From Dactylonectria macrodidyma (taxonomy: Eukaryota; Ascomycota; Sordariomycetes; Hypocreales; Nectriaceae): 64,000 nt of DNA. Shown one piece after another: positions 23,111 through 36,300 of this stretch. Each line of letters starts with the position of its first letter. Position 1 is the stretch's first letter. Location of the stretch: assembly GCA_020744425.1 (NCBI GenBank), contig JAGMUV010000002.1, positions 3,268,501 to 3,332,500 of the forward strand, in the 5' to 3' direction. The notes beneath the pieces were generated by a model that did not search any database, was not told the DNA's origin, and saw only the letters and a list, made by a program, of their open reading frames with translations. The translations under genes and the position numbers were made by a program.

Positions 23111-25575
23111 AGCGGAAGGGCAGGGATGGATGTGTGACAGGAGGGCCGCAAACACGGAAAAGGAAAAACAGAAGAGGTACCGGCGAGGGGACCCGCCAAA
23201 CCACGGGAGCCCCCGCGCTCCGTCTGTCTGTGTAACGGGACGACCGTCTTTGGCACCTTCGTCGTCCAAGCGAACTATCCCTGGTCCTGGGGACGGACAC
23301 GGACACGGACACGCGGCAGCTTTGGCCTATCCTGTTCCTCGCTTTCGTGCCACGGCAGTAGCCAACGGCCGTAAAAAGCCCTTCTTCTCCGGGGGGTCCT
23401 CGAACCAATCAGTGACCCTCGATTCCGGGATGGACGGAGCTCACTAAGACGACACCAAGATCCAAACACGCCCTGTATCCATCCGTACATGGAAAATAAG
23501 CCTTTCCCGTCGTTCCAGAACGCAGGGCCTAGCAGGTCTAGGCTTGACATCGGATCATTTATCTCGATGGCTGTTACAGGTTGTCGAGCCTATTTCCATG
23601 CCTCGGGTAAGGCACACAGAATCGCTGTCTCTAGCGTCTCTCTCCGTCATCCTACCCGCTGCAAAGAGCTGTACGCCATTGAAAGGCCTCCCCCATGTTA
23701 GTCGGGCGTGCTATGGTACGCCCAGTCAGCCGCGTCTCCGCCCATCCACTACATAGCACATGATGGAACGGGACCGTCGATCGCCATAACTCCCTTCCCG
23801 TCAAAGCCCAACGCAGATAGTATGCCATATGCAAGCCTTTTTTTTTTTTTTTGCAACGCCGCCCACGTCACACGGCGGCACCGGTGAGGCCAAGAACCGA
23901 TCTCCAGCCACGAGCCCTCGAGCCGCGAGACCTCAGAGCAAAGAAATGTCACCATGGCTGTTTGACAGCTGAAACCCCACGGGAAGCAGGAAGGGGGAAG
24001 GGTTCAAAGTTCCCGGATCCTAAAAGGTGCGAATAGCCCAGCTGTGAAATCTGCCAAACAGGGGGAGATATTGTTAGTACGATCTTGTTCCGAAAATGGG
24101 CCTTCCTTCCGGAGCAGTTATGGTTTTAAGTTTCGGCGCCAACTTCTCCAGCTGGCTTGGCGCACGCTCACTGACCCGGCACTCAACTTGCCGCCTTCTC
24201 GAAATTGGCCCGACGCTGTTGCTACGTACGCACTTGAGTTTAATACCGACGTAGCACGTATTAGTTCAGACGGAGGGGGCAGCGAGAGAGCCAGAAATCA
24301 TCTCCGCCCCGTCCGGGAACCCAGAAACGCCCTCCGTCGGCCCCCCGGTCATCTCCGGCGGCCGAACCGTCTCCGACTTTACTGTTTGTTGTCTCTTGTC
24401 TCGAGGTCCTCCCCCAGGGCCCTGTGGTGGTGGGACTCGGTGAGGGCCTAGCGAGCTGTCATTCTCCAGAAGGGTATATTGGAGCTGCTGTTATGATAGC
24501 CCCATTCACTCTCAACCTATCGCCGCCAACCACGGGCCAGCTATAGGCCCGGCGAGCTCCATGCTGCGTCTACGCGCACGTAACTCTGACAGCTCCTTGA
24601 CGCTGTCCCAGATCGATTGGGGAATCCCAACAAGAGCAGAATCAACTGGATGCATCGTACGATGACGGGTCCCACCAGCTATGTGCTTGAGTAAAATGAG
24701 TAACTTCCATCAAAGGTATCATTAACGTAGCACTCGTCAAGACGTTAACCAAGTCACAAGTGACGTCGTTGTGATTATCATCTAGGCTTATCACGCGTCG
24801 GAGCTTGGGGACTCGTTTCATATCAATTGATGTGATTATCCCTAACTTTTCCCCCACCGGAAAGACCGTTGATCGAAGCACAGGGAAACGCTCCCTAACG
24901 CCGGCCGTTGGGTATGAATGTATCGACCCAAAAGCAAAAACCCCGAGAGAGGACGAAAAAAAACCCTTCTTGAAATGCCGCAATGTCACCTAGCGCCAGT
25001 AGAATGCCAGATTGATTCCCATCGGCCCCAAAGTAAAGAAAAAAAGAATCTCGCCATGACCACCATGGCGGGTAGTGTCAGAGCGGGGCGAATACGGTGA
25101 CCGCAAGCCCCCTCTCATGTGCTTTCAGAAGAGAGGTCAAAGCTGCAGCTTGAGCTCTCCGCGTGGCGTCCTGGGATTTTGATCCACACCCCGTGTAACC
25201 TAGTTTCTGGCACCCCTCGTCGACTGTCACGGTCCACGGTCGTCGCTCAGGGGGCCTTGGGGGCTTCAATGATCACCAACATGTTCCTCACATGGGTTTT
25301 CCGAAATTCAAGCGGGCCGAGCGGCAGGACAAAGGTGTAATCCCCAGTCCAGCCCAAGACTGGCGTGGTCAAACAGTCCCTTGTGACGTCTGCTCGTAGT
25401 CCCTGGAAACTCAGAAATGTTAGATGGAATAGTCCAGCACCAAAGTGACACCCTGTGGGTTCAACAGTGCTAAGATTCGCCCTAAAGTACCGAGGGAGAA
25501 GTCGAAAAGTCCGAGTTCGTGTTCCGCCCGGCAGCAGAACGGCCGCAATTCAGTCAAAAGTACCGGAGGGCTAGC

Positions 25576-25740
25576 TCAGCCACAGCACAGTGGGCAGCTC
25601 TCGGGGAGCACAATGTAGCGCTCATGAGGGCCTTTGGGACAGGATTGTTTTCGATTTCCATCAGTGGAGGTCTTGCAGAAGTGAGTGCCGGGGTCCACGC
25701 AGGACGTGTAAATATAGTAGTTTTTGGTGAAGTCGCACAT
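25576..25740 (-). CDS. 54-residue Cys-rich microprotein of unknown function
   Basis: Single-exon frame of 54 aa starting MCDFTKNYYIYTSCVDPGTH. It has seven cysteines (residues 2, 14, 22, 34, 49, 52, 53), ending in CPLCCG. There is no signal peptide, so it is probably intracellular. The MCDF/MCDY start followed by a spaced C...C...KXCP pattern is, to my memory, shared by many short conserved proteins of Sordariomycetes with no assigned role. Cysteine spacing could bind zinc, but no classical finger is visible. The frame is open upstream as far as 26115, but those codons are low-complexity and look like leader sequence, so I choose the ATG at 25740. Confidence 0.65.
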   Translation of the reverse strand: MCDFTKNYYIYTSCVDPGTHFCKTSTDGNRKQSCPKGPHERYIVLPESCPLCCG

Positions 25741-26280
25741 TATTGCTGTTATTGAAGTCGACTGCCGTTGATCTGGCTCTGAATTGCGGTTGGCTTGTAA
25801 GCACTGAGATATCGTCTTGTGGCTTGGCGCTTTCCAGAATGGGCAAGGCTCACCAAATATTTGGGTTGTCGGGCGAAGTGGAGCAAATGATGGCCTTGAG
25901 GATGTCTGCACTTGGCTTTGGTGGACAAGTAGAGGCACAAGGTGGGAAAAAAAGAAAGAAAAAAAAAGGCCGTGGATATGAAGGGGGTTGACGATGTATA
26001 AGAATTGAAAGGGAGGACTATTGAGCGCGGTTGGAAGAGTTGGATAAAGAACTGAAACAAGCACCAACGAGAGCTCAGCATGTGTGAAAGGCGCAGCGGC
26101 GTGTATAAAAGGCAAGTCTTTGCCGTGGGGGGCAAGGTTGAAGAACGAATGGAATTTACGGTAGAGCGTGAAAAGGCAGGTTGGAGGTAGGATATATCAG
26201 GGAAGGCAGACACTTAATAAAAGCATGATGCAAAGGAAGGCAAGGGTGGGGTACGAGACGTGAGGATAGAGGGAGGTGCA

Positions 26281-26345
26281 ATGTGAGAGTTTTGTGAGAG
26301 CGTCAAGGTGTGTGAGAACTTCGAGGTGTGTGAGAGCGAGGCATA
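26281..26345. repeat. Degenerate GTGTGTGAGA minisatellite
   Basis: Three to four imperfect copies of a roughly 20-bp unit containing GAGGTGTGTGAGA, in tandem, followed by related GAGGTGTGAG sequence near 26356-26365. Confidence 0.65.
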
Positions 26346-27319
26346 AGAGAACGAGGTGTGAGAAGAAGTGATGAAAGGAAGCGGACTCTGTGGGCCTTAA
26401 AGACACAAGTGCCCGAGATGAGACGTTGCGCAACGTGCCGCTCGCTGCCGTAAAGGTGAGCCATCGTCGCCCTGGCCCATGCCATTGTCTGAGGAGCAAT
26501 GACGCTGCTGCCATATGAGACGGGGATGAAGAGCACAGAAAACGTGTCTAGGCGACCCGGGGCCTGGTCTGGTCTGGTCCTCCCGGGCCTGCGCAGTCGT
26601 GCCAGGTCCAGGGCTGGTACAGCGTGCTACGTACCTTGCTGTGCATTACATGGTGGTAAGAACAGTACCCACGGCTGGTAGAAGTGGGTTTTGGTCGAGC
26701 TGGTGGGGGGGAGGGGGGGGCACAATTAGGTCTCTCCTAAGGCTCTTAGGTCTCGGAGGCTCCTTCATCAATGATCAACCCTCGAACGACTGGGGCCAAG
26801 CGCGAGCACGGCGATGGTACCAGGAGCCGACGTACCCTCAGACGTCGCGCGCGGGCCCGGGGCAAGTTGGCCGGAGCGTTGAGCTTGTGTAGCCCTTGGT
26901 GGTCCTTGGTGGCCCTTGATGACACTTGGTGTGGCTCGTCGCTCTCTGCTGGCTCGGTGGCTTGGTGGTTCTGGCTTCTGTTTTGGTGCTGTTCTTGTTG
27001 GACGCTGGGCTTGATTGGGTTCAGAATGCGAGTCTATGTTGGATGTCAGAGCCAGCCCAGAGCCCGTCAGCGCTCGAGGGCACGCACCACCAGCCCGGAG
27101 ACCTGCTTCGACCCCTGTCCCTGGCCATCTGCACAACACTTTTGTGTTGCTCGCGTCCTTTGTGCTGGTTTGCTATAACCGTTATGTCTGTGTGTATCAT
27201 GGCGCACACGACCGTACGTAGTAGGCGGCAGGCGGCAGGCGTTGAGGTCTCGGTTGGCAAGCCGGACACCCACCGGGCACGGCAGCACAGGCCAGGCGGC
27301 ATGCCACCATATTCCTCGC

Positions 27320-27363
27320 CTTTCACCTCGCCTCGCCTCACCTCGTTTCGCCTCGTCTTGCCT
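27320..27363. repeat. Degenerate CCTCG/CCTCA minisatellite
   Basis: Tandem CTCGC, CTCAC and TTCGC pentamer variants, pyrimidine-rich on the plus strand. Confidence 0.65.
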
Positions 27364-28136
27364 CATAATGAACCTCGAGGGACGGAGATGGGAAATCCCC
27401 TCAGTGGCGAATAGTACGGTGTGCTCCGCTGGGCTTCGCACATCGAGAACCCAAGTCAAATCCTGGACCGGGGATGTTGAGACGGCGTCCAGACGGAGTC
27501 GACGATGGGAACACCTCAAACTCGGTGGGGTGGCATTCAAGCACCCGCCCCATCCGAGGCGAAGGACAAGCCCTCCCGCTGGCTATTGATTGATTGATAT
27601 CATCGCAGATGCAGTCACCCCTATACTACTCCACGAGAAAGAAAAAAAAGAAGGGCAAACGCCACGGAGGTGAGTTTGGAACCCCGGCAAGCTTTGGCAG
27701 GTTTGAGCAGGCACTGGCCGACTGGCATGTTGAACCGTTAGGGAGCACCACCAGCGAGCACCACCAGCAAGCACTAGACTCCACCCCGGACGGCCGTTAG
27801 TGAATCCTCGTGGTCATTGCTCGCAATTGTTTCCAAGTTTCCATCCTGTGGGAGCCTAGCATATACTGTCGTTGCCATAGCCCCAGATCTCAGCGTTTTT
27901 CAAAATGTGGCGAGTCCGGGTAGAGGCTGTGCCTATCGACTCATCAGCTTGCTGTCTGTCATGTCAAACAAGGCCATGAAATCACACCCTCGAGGTAGCA
28001 TCACGATCCTCACCCTGGCCCTTGAAGTTGTGCAGCGATGCAATTGCCGGCAGCTCATGCGACGGCATGTCCGGACTAGGTGTTCCGCAAAGCCGGGAGT
28101 GCGGAGCAGGGCTGTTCGTCGCAACACCTATCCAGC

Positions 28137-28168
28137 ACCTTGTCTAACACCTTGTCTAACACCTTGTC
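28137..28168. repeat. 12-bp tandem repeat ACCTTGTCTAAC
   Basis: Two perfect copies (28137-28148, 28149-28160) and a third of eight bases (28161-28168). Confidence 0.95.
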
Positions 28169-29419
28169 AGTTCCGATTCCAATGCCACCAGCCAGTGATA
28201 ATACTGGCCAACTCTTTGCTATTCCGTTCTTCAGACGAACACAGGGGTCGGTAGCGTCCTAGGGCGTGCGTGGAGACCCTGAAGGCCAAACCTTTCTTGT
28301 TTGTCCACACACATCCGCAGGCACATCCTGTGTCAAACGGTAAATACAACGTACGTATTATTAGCTCGACCACCTCATACATGTGGCACGTTTCCCCGTT
28401 GCCGATTCCGCTGCCCTATTTCCGATGCCCTGACCCGTTTAGGGTTTGTCAAAGATATGTCAGCCCGTCGACTGTCGAGATTCGAGATGGCTTTGCCAAT
28501 GCGCGGGCGGGCAGTGGGCGTGGTAGTTTGAGGAGCCTGTCCGGGGCTGTGTGATAACTTGTTAGCAGCCCTGGGGTCCATCTGGGGCACGCAGACGCTC
28601 GTCATGGTGGAGTCGCCCTGGAAAAGATTGCACAAGGTACGGCCGACTTGGTACACTCGACGTTCACCTGGGCTCTACAGTTGAACAGACAAAGGTTGAC
28701 GCGTCCATGAATCCATAAATCCATGAATCCTTGGTTTTCCCGGGGTTAGAAGGAGTTGCCAGCATGCAGGTGCAACTTACGTGCGATCCGTGGCTGATTC
28801 CTGCCCAGATCAGATAATTAACCTGTCCACCCTCGGCGACTGCTTGTTTGCTTGACTAGTAGGAGTGGGCACCTTTCATCCAGTGCTTGCTTTTCTTTTC
28901 TTTTTTCCTCTTTTGGCTGACCAAGCTGGGGTTTTTGTCCCGATGATGCCTCCCCACGCCGCAGCACGAGTCACGACCCGTCCTGTACAGGACGCACAAT
29001 GCATCCACTTGCCACGTTTTCACTCGGATCACCACGCAGTCTACACTCGCCTATCCTTACCTGCAGCCAATTCACGAGCTTGTGCGTATGAAGGATTTGG
29101 AAATGAGGTTTCTTCAAAGCTGCCTTAGCCCGAGCATCTGACTGAACAATCTCTTCTAGCGGCCGCCTGCATACGAAGCATTTCCGCCTTGGGTCGCTGG
29201 ATGGGACGGGCACACCTGACAGAGGAGGCTACTGCATCACTCCATGCTGGAGTCTATTTGCCCCTTCAGATAACTGTCTCTCACAACTGTGCGCCAAGCT
29301 TCCGGACTTCAACATGGTCCCCGGTCTTCTAGCCCCGGTCGTTAGGCCGTTGGGTGTTGGTATCGTGTTCAGGCCCGGGCCCAGGCCCAAGCACGTCGAT
29401 CAGCAACCAATCCTCATGC

Positions 29420-29480
29420 ACCCATGCTAGCCTCTGTTAGCCCATGCTCGCCCATGTTCGCCCTTGTTCACCCTTGCGGC
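29420..29480. repeat. Degenerate CCCATGCTCG-type minisatellite
   Basis: About six 9-11 bp variants of CCCATGCTCG/CCCTTGTTCA in tandem. Confidence 0.65.
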
Positions 29481-31382
29481 CATCCCCCTCCCGTCCCCTC
29501 CCGTTGTCAGGAACACCCCTCGCCCTTGTCTGTCTAAGCCAAGGGCATGGCCACGCGCAAGTTGTAACAGGACAATATGACAATACGGTCAGGTTCCACC
29601 GGCTCGAAACTCGCGGCGCCAGTCTCCAGTAGTGTCCGCTCCAAACTCAAGGCCTGTCACTCAAGCCCAAATCTGGGGTGAGAAATCTACACCAGTGAAC
29701 CTCCTCCGCCTACATGTGACAGCCGGGGCCGGGTACCTACATGTACGAAGTACGGTATTATTCTCTAGAGCACACCTCTACCATGAGCTAGAGATATGCA
29801 TCAGATCAGCCCTAGGCTTGGCCTAGCCTTATGTACTATCCCACGCGACTGCGCTTGCGCGCTTCTATGGCCCGGTCCTGATTTGTCCTGGGCCAGCAGT
29901 GCTCAGTTCTCACCGGTACATTATCAACCCTCTATCTGAACCATCCAATAATGTCCCGTTTTGAACCGCACTACATCCCCATCCATCAGCTCTCAGTCAC
30001 TATCACAGTTCCAATCACAACGTTCCCAGTTGGTCCCCGAGCCGAATTGGCATGGCAGGTCCTGCTTTTCAGGTTCCTTCCACCATCATTCGACTTGATA
30101 TTCCGGGCTCAAAGCTCAGGAACAGCCTAAACGAGGCGCCCCGCACCCACCAGGCAGTCAGCCAGGGCAAAATGCCAGGGCAGGCCAGCACCTTGGGCGG
30201 CACGGGTGCTGTTTGACATGCATTGCATCGCCTGGAGCCGCAAAAAGAAAAATCACAATCGGTTCACTCTACCAGCAAGGTTCGCCTTCGGTACTTCGTC
30301 CTTCATACTCCATACATGGGACGGGAACCCACAAAGTGGGTTGATACAGCACCGCCCGCCGACCCCGGGCCCAGCGGAACATGATGCGGGTCCAGATGCA
30401 TGGAGAGCCGCACCAAGACCGGGCCTTGCAAATCATTCGATGCTCCACAACCGAGCTCGCATGGCTCCATCAACTGTGCAGGAGATCAGCGCCTTGGGCG
30501 AAGCTGAGGCTACTCAAGGCTCCCCATGGTACCTGGATGAGTCGTTTCATCTGCAAACACGGCGGCTGTATCTACTACGACGTTAGTCGGTTTCCAGGCT
30601 AATATGGCATTGCTAACCAGGTAGGGTGTGATCCCTCTGCCCGAAGCCGGGATTTGGTTGCTGGCACAGCATCTTGGTAAGATCTATTCGCATGCATGCA
30701 CGGCAGTCCTAGCCTAGGAGGATCGAACCAGTAATGAACTGCTGTGTATAGCACTCGTTTGGGAATCATCATCTGGGACGGATATTGTCAATTTCCAGCT
30801 CCATCAGGTCAAGTCAACTATCAAGCACCGCCCAAATCTTCAAATCCCGCAATTTGACAAGTCTAGCGCAAAATGACATGGACAACAAGCTGAAAGGCGC
30901 GCGCTCATCATCAAGGGTCGTCCCTGCCTTGGTCTATGTAGTGAGGGTGTAGGGAATCGCACATTGGCAGATTCGTCCCAGACTTCGTTGGTGATGGGCT
31001 GGTGCCAAGACAACCATCCACGAAAATCTTGCTAGCAAGTCACTAACGGGACATGACGCCAGTTTTGCTTGCAAATGCCTTACTGTTATCACTGTCGTGG
31101 ATCCTGGACATACTCATCCCTCCCTCCACCTTGCCATATGGCGGTGCCCCTAAGACATTCACTCTTACTACGTAGCCATTAGCTCGACCGGAAAGCAGGA
31201 TGTCGTCGACGGCGTCAGCAACTAATTCGCACCCTGGGCCGAGGAGAACCTTTTTTCTAAGCCCACAGAAGCTTCCATTCGATCAACCCCTGCCAGTGGA
31301 GTGGGCACCATAGCCGTCCTGGTCTCGCCTAGACACGAATTGGCGTTAGGGCCGCGTGGTGTTTCGAGATGGGGCTAAAAGA

Positions 31383-31413
31383 GGCAAGGTACAACCGTTG
31401 TAGGTACCTTGCC
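31383..31413. repeat. Perfect 10-bp inverted repeat, GGCAAGGTAC arms
   Basis: Arms 31383-31392 and 31404-31413 are exact reverse complements around an 11-nt loop. The arms share the AGGTAC/GTACCT core of the palindromic motif found in other spacers here. Confidence 0.93.
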
Positions 31414-33378
31414 CGATACTCGTCCTTTGCATTTCGCCAAATGAATGACAGGCCTGCGAGTTTCTTGTGAGATGTGCGAATACATGATCCTGCTCATATC
31501 AGCTTCTCTACCCCGCCCACGGGCAACTGAGGGGAGTCGGTATCGAACCAGGCGACGCCTAACTGAACTGATGAATCAAATTCGAATTATCGGCTCCTTT
31601 TGCTTAGCACCCAGCTGCTTCTCAACATCTCTAGCGTATCATCCGCGAGCCTTGAGACTGGGAACTGACCACTTTAGCCACGTGCAGAACCACAGAGGTC
31701 TGTGTCCTGTGTGATGCTCAGCACAAATAAAACATTGCTCCCGTTCGCATCGCTCTCGGCATGCGTTCGGAGCCCCGGCTTGGACCTCCGGTTCTTCTAT
31801 TTGCAGTTGTCCCCAACATCTCCCTGCCAGAATGAGCTATCACAACGGGTCAAAGCGCCCCTCCAGAGTTTCATCTAGCTCGTTAGTCTGCTGAATTGAG
31901 GGCGCCTTGAGCATCGCGCTTCGGCATCATGAAAACCCCGTCAACCCATTATTTCCAGGGCCGTTACGATGTCCATTTCGGGTCATTCGGCACCGAAGCC
32001 AAAGTCAAACAGGCCTCATCGCGCGCAAGGGGAGGTGTCGCCCAAGGTTGACTAGCAATGGCTTGAAAGAGTTTTTCCAAGGCATCCCACTCACAGGGGA
32101 GTGGAGTTGCGGCAAATCTCACACATTACAGGTCCAAGAACCTAGCGCGTGGTTTATTGGAAGGGATCAATGCTTCTCCGGCAACTGTGTCGCAGAATTC
32201 GGTCTTTGCAATGTTACTTGCCGCACCAATACTCGTGTCTTTCAAGGCAGGCAGATCCTTGTCACCTTTCTGGTGGCTTCAATGCCAAAGACTTTCTGTC
32301 TGAGACAATGATATCACGGTTTGACAGCAAGCAAGAGGCGCCCAATCCGAACACCCGACTCTCCTCTCCCAAACGCGGCGTCTGGTCGAACCGGTTTGTT
32401 GGTTCTCGAGGCATGGCAATGCACACCTCTACATGACGACATTCGTGGCCATGCACAGAGTTCCGGTCGAAACAGACGGAGCTTCATTGCAACATTCGAA
32501 TCGAAGACTAATGTCCTTTTAACATGCTGCCGAGTTGTTGCGCTGGTGTAGCTGAAGTGTCTAAATGCCATGCATCACAACGTGGGTCCAGGGTAAGTTG
32601 ACCGACAGGCTCGAAAACAACCTGCACTGCACATGCCGACTATATGTGATACTCACCTATAGATGCTACCGCTGGGTTTTCATCTGACCCCTAGCTTACT
32701 GCGAGTTATATGATGTTAACAGTAGTTGTAAACAGGCCGTTTTTCCAACTTCGTACGTAGTTGTAGTACCTCAAGGTTGTTCTGTTCTAGACATAACATT
32801 TGTAGTTGGAATTTTGCACCACATGTCCGGCTTCTTCCAGCAGCTTATGAGTTTGCGTATTATATGCTCGACAAAGACGAGATGTTGAAGGTTTACAAGA
32901 GCGTCACTTCCATGCAAGCTGAGCATCGTAGCTCTCAACATCTCGCCACAGCAAACCCATGAGGATTTTAGATCAACCGCGCCACAGCACACAGCCACAT
33001 GTACTTATCAACACCCGATCCTATCCGCGCAAGCCGCACAGAAGGGGGGCCAATCATGTTCGCTCAAGCCTCGCCACTGCCGTAAATTTACCTTGCTCGC
33101 AAGCAGCTGGGTCAAATCAAGCCTGATCCAACCACTCGATGCAATCGATCATGATCCTCCAATAGAGCTCCCCTCCAGCTCCATACCCCCTCACCTCATG
33201 GCCACCCCTGGTCCATCATAAACAGCCTGCTGGCATCTCGAGCATCAGCGCGTCTGACTCCCGCATGCTTCATCCCACGTTTCCGCCGACTTCATTTCGC
33301 GACCGAGCTCAGACGCGCCGCTGAGTGGCTCTCAGCATCCACCTCCGCTCCGGCGCTCGCTGCACATCAGCCGCCATC

Positions 33379-36300
33379 ATGACCGACGCCTCGCCCCGAG
33401 CCGTCCGTTTCTCGGGCACCGAAGATGAGGCCCGCGCCGAAAAGAATAAGAGCCACCGGCGCGAGGCTTCAGGCGAGTCCAATGGCGATCCACATGTCTC
33501 TGAGCGTTATGATGACCTCGGCTCCATGACTCGATACGCGGAAACAGCGAGCCATACCGGGTCGATGACATCGCTACCTCCCGGAACGGTGATTAATGGC
33601 ACCACAAAAGGGCAACGGAACAGTGCAGGCGATGAGGTTGCTCCCTATACCAACGGAAGCTGGCCACAGCGGCCGCTGGGTCCTGCGAGGACCCCATCGA
33701 GCACATACAATCCCGCAACCTCGAGAATGCCTTCTTATCCGCAGCCCACGCCAGTCTTTACCGAATCCCTCCGATCGTCGTCAAAGACGCGCCCAAGACA
33801 AGCCGACAGCAGGTTCCGGGCACAGGAGCGAGCGTACGTGCAGAAACTTCGACAGGACTACTCAGGCGAGTACTTCACATCGTACCAGGGCTTGAACGGG
33901 AACGACTCGGACTCAGAAGGGGAGACTCCATCGTCAGAAGGTCCATACGACGACCGATTTGATCAAGAAACCATCATGTTTTACGGCAACGATAATCTTC
34001 AACCCACCGAGGAAGACTTGAAAGATCCAGAAAACCGCGAAAGGCTTGAGTGGCACGGAATGCTGGAAGCAGTCTTGACCGGAGATGTTGTCCGACAGGA
34101 GAAGAAGCGACTGATTGGGTCTTCCGATCAGCAAATTGGCAAGACGGCTCATAAATCAGAACTATGGCTTGGCATTCGCTCGAAAGTCTGCGGTAGGCAT
34201 GTGCCAGTCCAGCGACGCATGGTCGAGGAAGCTCGCTCCACTCTAGACCGCACCCTGGAGGAGATTATCAACTTCCAAGTCAAGGGAGAGAGTGAGGTCG
34301 GCAAACCCCCATACGAGCAAGTCAAAGACATGGTGGAGAAGATTGAGAAATGCGAGTACTTGTACCCTTCCTGGCAGTCCCTTGCCGCAGAGCACAAGGC
34401 GGCCGACACGCCCTTGTTTAGAGAGGCATACGGGTCGATCATGTCGTGGTACAACACTAATGAGATGATCAATACTGAGCTGGGGATCTTGAAGAAGTGG
34501 GTGGGAAATGATGAGTTGGATTTCAGTAGGACGAAACAACGCTCGCCCGCTGTAAATGGCATCAATAGCGATGAGACCTCCTTCCTTGATCGATTGATGA
34601 AGGAGGATGGCCTTCAATCCTTGTACGACGACGACGAGAGCTCCACCCAGAAAGGAATGCTTGTTCCGATATCCACCATTATCAGCAAGGCCAAGGACAC
34701 ACTCATCAGGCACTCGGCGCCATTCCGCAAGCGCCATCTACCACCCTATCTTGAGGAGCTTCTGACATTGATAAGCTTTCCTTCCCGCCTCATTGAAGAG
34801 ATCACTCGGACACGTCTTGCATACGCGAGGAGAGTTAAGGAATCTGCTCAGCAAAACCCACTCATGCAAGACCAAATGATATCCCAATTCCAGCTCCTGC
34901 TCAAGTTTGCTATTCGAATCAAGCTGGAGTGCACTTCTATTGCCAACCCAGAACCTGGCTGGGACCTTCCACCCTGCATCGACGAGTCGTTTGACCAAGT
35001 CGTTTTGGAGGCTCTGAAATATTATTTCAAGATGCTCAACTGGAAACTGAGTGGCAACAAGAACACCTTCAAGGAAGCCGAACTATTGTTCCAAGAGTGG
35101 GACTTTGCCAACGAAATTGGCAGTCATCTGCAACGCGGCCATATCGAGGTTGCAGAACAGTTCAGCTCGCTCACTTTCAAGGCCCTGAACCGGCTTAGTC
35201 AAACTTTCGAGAAGGAGCTGCAGGTGAAGCCCAAGGAAAGTCCCGCAGAAATGAGCAAGCGATACAAAGCTTGTCTTGACTCCGTCCGCGTTCGGCAGCG
35301 AATGCTTCAACGGTTCACCCGCATGCTGAGCGACAACTACGAGCACGCGTCAGACTTTAGTATATCATTCCCTCCCGAGACAATGCAGAAGTTTTACGAC
35401 CAACTGGTTGCATCTGGGCACTTTCTGGTGGAAACCGGCCTCTTCGAGCAAGACAACACGTATATTATCGCATCTCCGGAACTTCGTCATCGGCAGGAAA
35501 ACATACAAACCATGATGGCCATCACGTCCAAGGACCAGTTTCCCGACGAACTTGGGGAGCAATACTTGCTCATTCTACGTCCCGAAGACCCTCCAAATTG
35601 GTTTGGAGAGTCTATTCCAGTGCTACTTCGCGAGCAAAACATTGACCTGAAGCGCGGTCATATTCGCCTCTGTGCCTCGGGCCCACAGGCCTTGCCTGAC
35701 GCCCGTCGGGCGTTCCTAGATGCTGTTGACATGCACGTTGACCTTGTGCAGGAATCAAGGTCCAACATTCACAAAGTCAACACGCGACTAACTGAGCTGA
35801 GGAGGGTTGCCTACAAGCTCTCTAATACTTTCATGGACAGTGTGGAGATTATCCGGAAGCAAGCCGAAGGAAAGGGCTGCCAAGAGCTCATTCAGACATG
35901 TTTTGTCTTTGCTACAGAATTCGGACAACGGTCTTTGCTCTACATGGATACCAATAGGCGCCAGATGAACAACCTCAAGCTGACGAAACTGGCGCTAGAT
36001 TGGGTCCGTTTTATTTGTGACGACTGTGTGGCCTCGGACAGGAAGACTTTCCGTTGGGCGGTCCTTGCGCTTGAATTCGCAATGGGCATGACTTTGGGAC
36101 GCCATATTCTGGCACTCGACGAGGACGAGTACGCACGGCTCCGGACCAAGGTTGCGGGCTGCATGGCCTTGCTCATCTCCCACTTCGACATCATGGGCGC
36201 AAGGTCAACCCTTGCTGCACAGGCTGAGAAGGAGAGGATCGAGGCGCTAGTTGGACAGTTCAGGAAACTCGACAAGAACAGAATGCTTAGCGACGAAGAA

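Larger units (their letters stand above)
22745..25575. other. Promoter region of the dienoyl-CoA reductase and 2.8 kb spacer
   Basis: Holds the reductase promoter (CCTCGG motifs listed separately). The segment 22920-23420 is GC-rich, and a T homopolymer lies at about 23838-23853. The remainder shows no supported gene; open frames at 22947-23447 and 24044-24451 have no recognisable content. Confidence 0.6.
25741..33378. other. 7.6 kb stretch without a recognisable gene
   Basis: Includes the leader side of the microprotein and the promoter of the Ssk2-type kinase. Between them are only short open frames without conserved features, for example 26771-27178, 27817-28254, 30206-30586 and 31907-32311. 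It holds several degenerate minisatellites (26281-26345, 27320-27363, 28137-28168, 29420-29480), an extended G-rich run near 26704-26720 and a perfect hairpin at 31383-31413. No transposon ends, tRNA or rRNA were seen. Confidence 0.55.

Noticed and set aside
30700..30770. GATCGAACC word suggesting a second tRNA T arm
   Set aside because: No matching acceptor or anticodon stems can be drawn around it.
31907..32311. Open frame of about 134 codons (+)
   Set aside because: No homology pattern, no convincing initiator context, and isolated in a gene-poor stretch.
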